Source: Microbacterium sp. Clip185 (GTDB lineage Bacteria > Actinomycetota > Actinomycetes > Actinomycetales > Microbacteriaceae). Taken from it: a DNA stretch of 64,000 bases. A model generated the notes under the pieces. It was not told the origin of the DNA. It saw only the letters and a list, made by a program, of their open reading frames with translations, and did not search any database. Shown here in pieces: positions 58,684 through 64,000 of this stretch. The stretch spans positions 2,790,001 through 2,854,000 of the forward strand of contig NZ_CP117996.1 of the NCBI RefSeq assembly GCF_028743715.1. The letters run 5' to 3'. A program made the position numbers and the translations under genes. Each line of letters starts with the position of its first letter. The first letter of the stretch is position 1.

Positions 58684-59400
58684 TCAGTGGCCGATGTAGC
58701 GGCCGGGGCGGTGGTTCATGGCGAGCACCAGGTTCAGCAGCACGGCGCCGATCGCGCTCAACAGCACGGCGGGGGCCGGGATCACCAGCAGCGAGATCAG
58801 GATGATCACGAGGTCGAGGATCAGCTGGGTCCATCCCGCCCGGAAGCCGGTGCGCTCCTGGATGAGCAGGGCGACGATGTTGATCCCACCCAGGCTCGCC
58901 TTGTGGCGGAACAGGATCAGCAGACCGACGCCGGCCAGCAGATTGCCGCCGAGCGTGCCGTAGATCGGGTCCAGACCCTCGATACGCAGGAGGGCGTGGT
59001 GCACGACCGACCACCCCGACACGAGCGCGATCGAGACCGCCGTGCGCAGGGTGAAGTCCCAGCCCTTCTTCCAGATCGCGAGCACGGCGAAGGGCAAGTT
59101 CACGACGGCGAAGATCAGCCAGAACGGCCATGACGTCGCGTAGTCGAACAGCAGGGCGACGCCCGCGGTGCCGCCCGTGACCGAGCCCGCCGATTGCAGC
59201 AGATAGAGACCGAGCGAGGCCGCGAAGGTCCCGGTGAGGATACCGAGGATGTCCTCGGGCACGCTGTGCGCCGTCTGCTTGACGTCGAAGACCAGGGTCG
59301 AGGCGGTCTCGGGCGCGCTCGGGCGTGCGCCGAGCTCCGGTTCCATCGCATCAGCGGCGGGCTCGGCGGACTCCGGATGCGGCTCGTTCACGTCGTCCAT
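58684..59400 (-). CDS. YitT family membrane protein
   Basis: A 238-residue membrane protein with five or six helices after a 40-residue acidic tail (MDDVNEPHPESAEP). The sequences FAASLGLYLLQSAGSVTGGTAG near residue 60 and FRHKASLGGINIVALLIQE near 165 are typical of the YitT family, an uncharacterised group sometimes proposed to be transporters. The C-terminal DUF2179 domain of longer YitT proteins is missing. The ATG at 59400 has AGGTGG upstream. Confidence 0.75.
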   Translation of the reverse strand: MDDVNEPHPESAEPAADAMEPELGARPSAPETASTLVFDVKQTAHSVPEDILGILTGTFAASLGLYLLQSAGSVTGGTAGVALLFDYATSWPFWLIFAVVNLPFAVLAIWKKGWDFTLRTAVSIALVSGWSVVHHALLRIEGLDPIYGTLGGNLLAGVGLLILFRHKASLGGINIVALLIQERTGFRAGWTQLILDLVIILISLLVIPAPAVLLSAIGAVLLNLVLAMNHRPGRYIGH

Positions 59401-59586
59401 CGTGCCACCTGGATGAGCCTGCTCCGCGCGGCGGTTAGGTCGTCGACGCGTGCGGCGCAACCCGCATCCGATCCCGCGTCGGCTCCGAATAAGGTGCAAG
59501 GCCGGGAGAGTGCCGGGGCGGGAATGAAAATCCGTACCGGATCGTTTCGATCAGTGCTGGCACCTCGAGGTCCGGAGGAGGCGATC

Positions 59587-59994
59587 GTGGGCAAGAACTA
59601 CATCGATATCGAGAACGAGCGCGGTGAGATGCTGCGCTACCGCAAGCACGTGAACGGACGTGGGCTCATCGCGAACGGCGCGAAGGTCCACCCGACGGCT
59701 GTCGTCGAAGCGGGCGCCTATGTGGAGCCCGGCGCGCAGATCGCCGCCGACGTCTATGTCGGCCGCGGCGCGTGGATCGAGAGCGACGTCGTCATCGGCC
59801 CGAAGGTCAAGATCGCGCCGCACGCGCACATCGGCTCCCGCGCACGCGTGGGCGCCGGCGCGCAGATCGGCGTGCGCACGCAGATCGGCCCCGGGGCGAG
59901 TGTCGCCGGGGGTTCGCTGATCGGCGACGACCAGACCATCGCTCAGGGTGAGCGCGTCGCGACCGACCGTCGGGGCCTTCGCTCCGCCGCCTGA
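59587..59994 (+). CDS. Left-handed beta-helix (hexapeptide repeat) protein
   Basis: A 135-residue protein; the GTG at 59587 is preferred because GGAGGAGG lies just before it. The start (MGKNYIDIENERGEMLRYRKHV) is polar; from about residue 30 to 115 there are hexapeptide-type repeats ([LIV]-G-x-x-x-x), such as VHPTAVVEAGAYVEPGAQI and VVIGPKVKIAPHAHIGS. This is the acyltransferase beta-helix, but no catalytic histidine loop or acyl-CoA part is evident, so it may be structural or trimeric without transferase activity. Confidence 0.75.
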   Translation: MGKNYIDIENERGEMLRYRKHVNGRGLIANGAKVHPTAVVEAGAYVEPGAQIAADVYVGRGAWIESDVVIGPKVKIAPHAHIGSRARVGAGAQIGVRTQIGPGASVAGGSLIGDDQTIAQGERVATDRRGLRSAA

Positions 59995-60020
59995 GCGCAC
60001 CGCATCCTTCACCCGCATCG

Positions 60021-60068
60021 TTCGCCTGTCACAGCTTGCGCCCATCCGCGCGAGTTGTGACAGGCGAA
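60021..60068. repeat. Intergenic inverted repeat (possible relative of the hairpin families)
   Basis: Perfect 13-base arms TTCGCCTGTCACA (60021-60033) and TGTGACAGGCGAA (60056-60068), with further partial pairing of TTGCGC and GCGCGA inside, form a hairpin soon after the beta-helix gene. It may serve as that gene's terminator. The arm sequence TGTCACAGCTTGCG recalls the CACTT-CCGCA core of families A and B. Confidence 0.75.
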
Positions 60069-60092
60069 CTGCCGTTTCGGGTCCGCTCCGTC

Positions 60093-60183
60093 GGTGCCCG
60101 AGTTGCGTCGCATGTGCGCAGACGCCACAGCTCTGCGCAGATGCGACAGCGATGAACTGTGGCGGATGCGGGAAAGTGTCGCC
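60093..60183 (-). repeat. Intergenic hairpin repeat, family B, copy 3 (inverted)
   Basis: Read on the minus strand it begins GGCGACACTTTCCCGCATCC and ends GCGACGCAACTCGGGCACC, the latter identical to copy 2 at 30845-30936. The middle keeps the TGCGCA-bearing segments, while the inner loop is diverged. It lies about 29 kb from the other copies, in reverse orientation, in an intergenic gap. Confidence 0.85.
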
Positions 60184-60283
60184 CCTCGGCGGCCATGCAC
60201 CACACCGGTCCGAGCTACGGACGGTGGCGCCCCTCGGCAACCACACCATGAGCCACGGACCGGGGGCGGGATAGCCTGGGGGC

Positions 60284-61024
60284 ATGGCTGGTCGAGGGGC
60301 ACCGAAGGGCGGAAAGAAGCCCGCGCGCTCCGCTTCGACCCGCAGCGGCGGCTCTCATCGGCCCGCCAGGAGCGGCTCGTCCCGCGCCCCAGCCAAGAAG
60401 CCCGAGCCGGCCCCGGCGCCCCCGATCCCCGAGGGGCCGTTCCGCCTCGGCGCGATCCCGGGAGCAACCCCCGGCAAGTGGATCGACATCTGGCAGGAGC
60501 GGATGCCGAGCACGACGCTCGAGCTCGTGCCGCTCGAGGTCGCCGCGCAGGAGGAGGCGTTGCAGAGCGGCCGGGTGGATGCGGCACTGGTGCGCCCACC
60601 CGTGGACACCGAGCGCTGGCATCTCATCCGGCTCTACGAGGAGACGATCGTCGTCGCCTTCTCGGCGGACTCGCACCTCGCCGCGGGTGATGAGCTCACG
60701 CCCGAGGATCTTGAGGGCGAGGTGCTCGTCGTCCCGGCGGACGACGTGCTGGACCCGCACATCGCCAGCACCCTCGCGCCCGCCTTCGCGGCACCGCGGA
60801 CGACGGCGGATGCCATCGAGATCGTCGCGTCCGGTGTGGGCATCGTGATCGTCCCGATGTCACTCGCCCGACTGCACCACCGCAAGGACGTCGAGTATCG
60901 GGCTCTCTCGGGCGCAGCACCCGCGCCCGTCGGATTCGCGTGGCCGCGCGAGGATGCGTCTCCGCTCGTCGACACCTTCATCGGCATCCTCCGAGGCCGC
61001 ACCGCACAGTCGTCGCGCGACTGA
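60284..61024 (+). CDS. Orphan LysR-type effector-binding domain protein
   Basis: A 246-residue protein made of a basic Lys/Arg/Ala/Pro-rich tail (1-47) and a LysR-substrate-binding-like domain (about 50-246: FRLGAIPGATPGKWI, SGRVDAALVRPP, IVASGVGIVIVPMSLARL). The N-terminal winged helix of LysR regulators is absent, and no reading frame upstream supplies it. It may bind a ligand and act through another protein, or bind DNA with the basic tail. The ATG lies six bases after TAGCCT (60272-60277), so the start is firm. Confidence 0.75.
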   Translation: MAGRGAPKGGKKPARSASTRSGGSHRPARSGSSRAPAKKPEPAPAPPIPEGPFRLGAIPGATPGKWIDIWQERMPSTTLELVPLEVAAQEEALQSGRVDAALVRPPVDTERWHLIRLYEETIVVAFSADSHLAAGDELTPEDLEGEVLVVPADDVLDPHIASTLAPAFAAPRTTADAIEIVASGVGIVIVPMSLARLHHRKDVEYRALSGAAPAPVGFAWPREDASPLVDTFIGILRGRTAQSSRD

Positions 61025-61069
61025 ACGACCGCCGCGGAGGCCGCCACAGCGGCGCCATAGAATCGCAGG

Positions 61070-61792
61070 ATGGATCCCCGCCCGCTGCTGTACCTCTGCG
61101 CGCGCCCGCAGCGGGATGCGGCCCAGGCGGAGTGGGCGTCGTTCCGTGTCGCGATGGGGCGCGACACGGACGGACTCCACGCCTGGGATCTGGTCGCAGA
61201 CCCCCTGGCACCCGACGCGCTCGAGCGCTATGCGGGCTTCGTGATCGGCGGCAGCCCCTTCAATGTGACGACGCCCGACAAGGGCCCGGTGCAGATCCGG
61301 GCGGAGGACGATCTCGCCCGCGTGGCGGAGGCCGCCGCATCCGGCGAGACCCGGGCGATGTTCACCTGTTACGGCATCGGCGTCGTCACCCGCGTCTTCG
61401 GCGGCACCGTGGCCGACACGTATCCCGAGGGCACGGGGGCGACGACCGTCGCTCTGACGGATGCGGGGCGCGCCGATCCGGTGTTCGGGAACCTGCCCGA
61501 GCGGTTCGACGCGTTCACGGCGCACAAGGAGGGCACCGAGATCCTGCCGCCGGGCGCCGTGCTGCTCGCCACGAACCAGGACTGCCCCGTGCAGGCCTAC
61601 CGCGTCGGCGAGAGCCTGTACACGACGCAGTTCCACCCCGAGCTCACCCCGCAGGACTTCACGGCGCGCATGCGGATCTATCGCGACGGCGGGTACTTCG
61701 ATCCGAGCGAGTTCGACGCGGTCGCGGCGCGGGTGCTGGCATCGCCCGTCACCGAGCCCGCGCGCATCCTGCACGCCTTCGCGCGCCTCTGA
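61070..61792 (+). CDS. Class I glutamine amidotransferase-like protein
   Basis: A 240-residue single-domain class I GATase. The nucleophile cysteine is in MFTCYGIGVV near residue 100, and the His-Glu pair is in TTQFHPEL near 187. The canonical glycine before the nucleophile is replaced (FTCYGIG rather than GICLG), but the triad is complete. Stand-alone members are found with gamma-glutamyl or GMP-synthase-like roles; none can be chosen. The ATG follows TAGAAT (61058-61063) by six bases. Confidence 0.82.
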   Translation: MDPRPLLYLCARPQRDAAQAEWASFRVAMGRDTDGLHAWDLVADPLAPDALERYAGFVIGGSPFNVTTPDKGPVQIRAEDDLARVAEAAASGETRAMFTCYGIGVVTRVFGGTVADTYPEGTGATTVALTDAGRADPVFGNLPERFDAFTAHKEGTEILPPGAVLLATNQDCPVQAYRVGESLYTTQFHPELTPQDFTARMRIYRDGGYFDPSEFDAVAARVLASPVTEPARILHAFARL

Positions 61793-61800
61793 GCCGGCCG

Positions 61801-62592
61801 TCAACCCCGGCGCAGTCGCCGCACGGCACGCACGACGGTCACGAGGGCGATGAGAACCGCCGCGCAGACGGCGGCCGCGCCGATCGCCGTACTGTGCGGC
61901 TGATCGGTCAGGCGACCCACGGCGAGCCAGGACAGTCCCCAGCACAGAGCGAGCGAGGGGGCGACGCGGCCGAACCAGGCGATGCCGCATCCGATCGCCG
62001 CCACGGCGATCAACACGACCACGCCCCAGACATCGGCCGCCTCTTCGGCGCCGGCGGGGAGGATGCGGGTGAGCCACGCGGCGGTGTTCGCGACCGTCGC
62101 GAGGGTCACCCATCCGAGGTGCAGTCCCGTGACGCCGTCGATCAGCACGGCAGAGACGGCGCCCTCGCGCGGCTGCGTGATGGCTCGACGCCAGGTGATC
62201 GCGAGGGCGACGAGAAGCAGCACGATGACGAGCACGGTCAGCGGCAGCGTGGTGAACTGCGCTGACACGAGCCACAGTCCGTTGAGCACCTCGGTCAGAG
62301 CGATCAACCAGCCCAGGCGTCGCTGCCGTTCACTCCCCCGCTGACCCGGCAGTGCCTGCCAGATGGCGTAGGCGATGAGGCCCAGGTAGACCGCCGACCA
62401 GATCGAGAAGGCCTGTCTCGCGGGGGCGAGGTAGCTCGCGTCGGCGTCGAGGGCACCGTCTTGCAGATCCTGCACGGCCGTGCCGCCGAACAGGCCTGTG
62501 CCGACCATGGCCGCGACCAGCATGAAGCCGGTCGCGGCCAGGACGGCGATCTGGCGCGTGAGGTCGGATGAGCGCGATGTGGCGACGTTCAT
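61801..62592 (-). CDS. TspO/MBR-like (tryptophan-rich sensory) membrane protein
   Basis: A 263-residue membrane protein with seven or eight helices. The FSIWSAVYLGLIAYAIWQ helix near residue 60 and LNGLWLVSAQF near 105 match the TspO family; three additional C-terminal helices make it longer than the usual 160 residues. TspO proteins bind porphyrins and steroids and affect tetrapyrrole and stress responses. The ATG is six bases after TAGCGT (62604-62599), and that -10 box lies inside a 15-base palindrome. Confidence 0.78.
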   Translation of the reverse strand: MNVATSRSSDLTRQIAVLAATGFMLVAAMVGTGLFGGTAVQDLQDGALDADASYLAPARQAFSIWSAVYLGLIAYAIWQALPGQRGSERQRRLGWLIALTEVLNGLWLVSAQFTTLPLTVLVIVLLLVALAITWRRAITQPREGAVSAVLIDGVTGLHLGWVTLATVANTAAWLTRILPAGAEEAADVWGVVVLIAVAAIGCGIAWFGRVAPSLALCWGLSWLAVGRLTDQPHSTAIGAAAVCAAVLIALVTVVRAVRRLRRG

Positions 62593-62600
62593 CCCATAAC

Positions 62601-62615
62601 GCTAGATAATCTAGC
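62601..62615 (-). promoter_or_regulatory. Operator-like palindrome over the TspO-like promoter
   Basis: GCTAGATAATCTAGC is a perfect inverted repeat of seven-base arms around a central A, in AT-rich contrast to its surroundings. It overlaps the -10 box (62604-62599) of the leaderless TspO-like gene. A repressor bound here would block transcription. Confidence 0.5.
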
Positions 62616-62689
62616 TATCCAGCGCCAGGGGTTGACAGAATCCGTCGCCCGTCAGCGGTCGCGCCGACGGGCGGATCGACCCGCGGCGT

Positions 62690-63733
62690 TCAGCGGTAGC
62701 TCGAGAGCACGCGCTGCGATTCCCGCTCCGCCTTCTCGTTCGCCTTCCCTTCGCGCGAGCCCGCGAGCTTCGCACGGATGTGGTCGCCCACGGTGATGGG
62801 TTCGTACAGGTCGGGGTGCTCCGCGTCGACGCAGGACGGCACCGTCTCGATGACCGCATCGACGTCGCCGTCGTGGAAGAACGCGGCCGATCGGCGTCGC
62901 TCGATCGTCCCGTCGATCACGGGCGGCTTCACCCGGTGCAGGGTCGACATCCACCGCTCGTTCGTCCAACGCGCCGTCACGTCGCCGAGGTTGATGAGAA
63001 GCGCGCCGTCGGCGGGAGCGACGTCGTTCCACGATCCGTCGGCGCCGAGCACCTGCAGCCCCTTCACCTGGTCGGCCCAGAGGATCGTCACGATGCCGTA
63101 GTCGGTGTGCTCGCCCATGCCGACCAGGTCGCCGTCCAGCGTCACGTCGGTCCCGGGCGGCAGCGCGTAGTTGTTCATCCGCATGACGTCGAGGGAGTGG
63201 CCGGTGCGCCGGTCGAAGAAGTCGGGCTCCAGTCCGAGCGCGTCGGCGAAGATGCGGGTCATCGTGCGTGCCACACGCGCCGCCTCGGCGAAGTACGCCT
63301 GCACCTGCGCCTCGAATCCGCCGACGTCGGGCCACAGGTTGTCGGCATACTCCGGCTGCGGAAGATCCGGGCATGCGGGATAGTCCGCCTGCGCGGCGCC
63401 GACGTTGAACGCCTCGAAGAAGTCGTTCATCCGGTTCGCGGACTCGACCCCCAACGAAAGGCTGAGTGACTCGGACTTGGGCGGGCTGTAGCCGCGGTTG
63501 ATCTGCGGGGGCGTGCGATAGGTCTTCTTCTGCTCCAGATCGAGCGCGAAGAAGCGGTCCATCGCGTCGGTCAGACCGGCGGTGACCGCATCCGGGATCC
63601 CGTGTCCGGTGATCTGGATGAAGCCGACCGTGCGGCAGGCGTCGTCGATCGCGCGTGCGACCTCGGCTTTCGCCTCGGGGCTGCCGGCTTGGACGTACGC
63701 GGTGATGTCGACGAGGGCGACGTGGAAGGTCAT
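62690..63733 (-). CDS. 2-oxoglutarate/Fe(II)-dependent oxygenase, isopenicillin N synthase family
   Basis: A 347-residue non-heme iron oxygenase. The metal triad is HTD in GEHTDYGI and the distal histidine in STLHRVKPP; the 2-oxoglutarate-binding Arg is in ERRRSAAFF. The N-terminal part (ARAIDDACRTVGFIQITGHG, NRGYSPPKSES) is that of the DIOX_N group. Substrates of the family range from peptides to small acids; none is indicated here. It runs alone, with GGAG five bases before the ATG at 63733. Confidence 0.85.
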   Translation of the reverse strand: MTFHVALVDITAYVQAGSPEAKAEVARAIDDACRTVGFIQITGHGIPDAVTAGLTDAMDRFFALDLEQKKTYRTPPQINRGYSPPKSESLSLSLGVESANRMNDFFEAFNVGAAQADYPACPDLPQPEYADNLWPDVGGFEAQVQAYFAEAARVARTMTRIFADALGLEPDFFDRRTGHSLDVMRMNNYALPPGTDVTLDGDLVGMGEHTDYGIVTILWADQVKGLQVLGADGSWNDVAPADGALLINLGDVTARWTNERWMSTLHRVKPPVIDGTIERRRSAAFFHDGDVDAVIETVPSCVDAEHPDLYEPITVGDHIRAKLAGSREGKANEKAERESQRVLSSYR

Positions 63734-63807
63734 GGCGACTCCTGGATGGGGATCGCCCTCGGAAGGGCGACCGATGGGTATCGAGGTAGCCACTTCACGG
63801 TTTCCCA

Positions 63808-63829
63808 CCGCGGCTTGCGAGAGCCGCGG
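63808..63829 (-). terminator. Hairpin between the partial edge gene and the oxygenase gene
   Basis: A perfect 8-bp inverted repeat CCGCGGCT / AGCCGCGG with a six-base loop lies about 75 bases after the stop of the gene at the window edge and about 75 bases before the oxygenase start. It could end the first transcript or belong to the leader of the second. There is no U-run. Confidence 0.45.
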
Positions 63830-63903
63830 CGCGTGTTTACATGAACGCTGCCGTCAGGCTAGACGGCTCGCGTTTCCCCCGCGTTACATCTGCCACGGTC
63901 GGG

Positions 63904-64000
63904 TCATTGCGTGTAGATGAACGCCCAGAGTCCGTGAATCGAGCGGTAGTGGCAGTTCTTCACGATGGTGATCCCGTCGGCCTGGTACGCCTTGAGAGCG
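63904..64000 (-). CDS. C-terminal end of an unidentified protein (partial, cut by the window)
   Basis: The last bases encode, on the minus strand, a C-terminus ALKAYQADGITIVKNCHYRS followed by IHGLWAFIYTQ and a TGA stop at 63906-63904. Codon use (GCG, GAC, AAG, TAC, CTC) is that of a real gene in this genome. The stretch is too short to name a family. Confidence 0.5.
   Translation of the reverse strand, partial: ALKAYQADGITIVKNCHYRSIHGLWAFIYTQ

Overview
The window comes from a high-GC actinobacterium, most likely a Microbacterium-type member of the Microbacteriaceae. The indications are the very high G+C content, actinobacterial ribosomal and RNA polymerase proteins, an LPATG sortase substrate, a mycobacterial-style Lhr helicase next to a Nei-type glycosylase, an LLM-class flavoprotein, and many genes whose -10 box lies exactly six bases before the start codon (leaderless transcripts). 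The genus is an inference; no rRNA gene is present to confirm it.

Region 1 (1-22.6 kb) is housekeeping, nearly all on the minus strand. It holds the S10 operon (rpsJ-rplC-rplD-rplW-rplB-rpsS-rplV), a sortase-anchored surface protein, the str operon (rpsL-rpsG-fusA-tuf), a block of membrane and envelope genes (FHA protein, small membrane proteins, a pair of convergent related secreted proteins, an alpha/beta hydrolase), and rpoB-rpoC. Good promoters can be read for the S10, str and rpoBC operons, and strong hairpin terminators follow tuf, rpoC and the LPATG gene.

Region 2 (22.7-34.3 kb) is a mixed block: 5-oxoprolinase (pxpA and a fused pxpB-pxpC), a spermidine-synthase-like methyltransferase fold, a SprT-like protein, a ComB-like phosphatase, a MacB/FtsX-type ABC exporter, a NarL-type two-component system, and a MocR-type regulator. 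Between the ABC exporter and the two-component system lies a repeat-rich gap.

Region 3 (34.3-44.3 kb) is a plus-strand catabolic operon: beta-ureidopropionase-like nitrilase, dihydropyrimidinase, an LLM F420/flavin oxidoreductase, an ABC importer (permease-ATPase-permease-lipoprotein), a class III aminotransferase and a CoA-acylating (methyl)malonate-semialdehyde dehydrogenase. Together these would import a pyrimidine- or hydantoin-type compound, open the ring, remove the carbamoyl group, transaminate beta-alanine or beta-aminoisobutyrate, and yield acetyl-CoA or propionyl-CoA. The divergent MocR regulator probably controls it.

Region 4 (44.4-64 kb) holds assorted genes: a DUF6421-like protein, a threonine-aldolase-family enzyme, a membrane AlbA_2 protein, a NUDIX-like protein, an esterase, an ABC-F protein preceded by a probable 11-codon leader peptide, a Tat/lipoprotein intradiol dioxygenase-fold protein, Lhr-Nei, a YitT-like protein, an orphan LysR effector domain, a GATase, a TspO-like protein and a 2-oxoglutarate/Fe oxygenase. 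The most unusual material in the window is two families of intergenic hairpin repeats (about 30.7, 45.9, 58.6 and 60.1 kb) that appear to share a core motif, together with the ABC-F leader.
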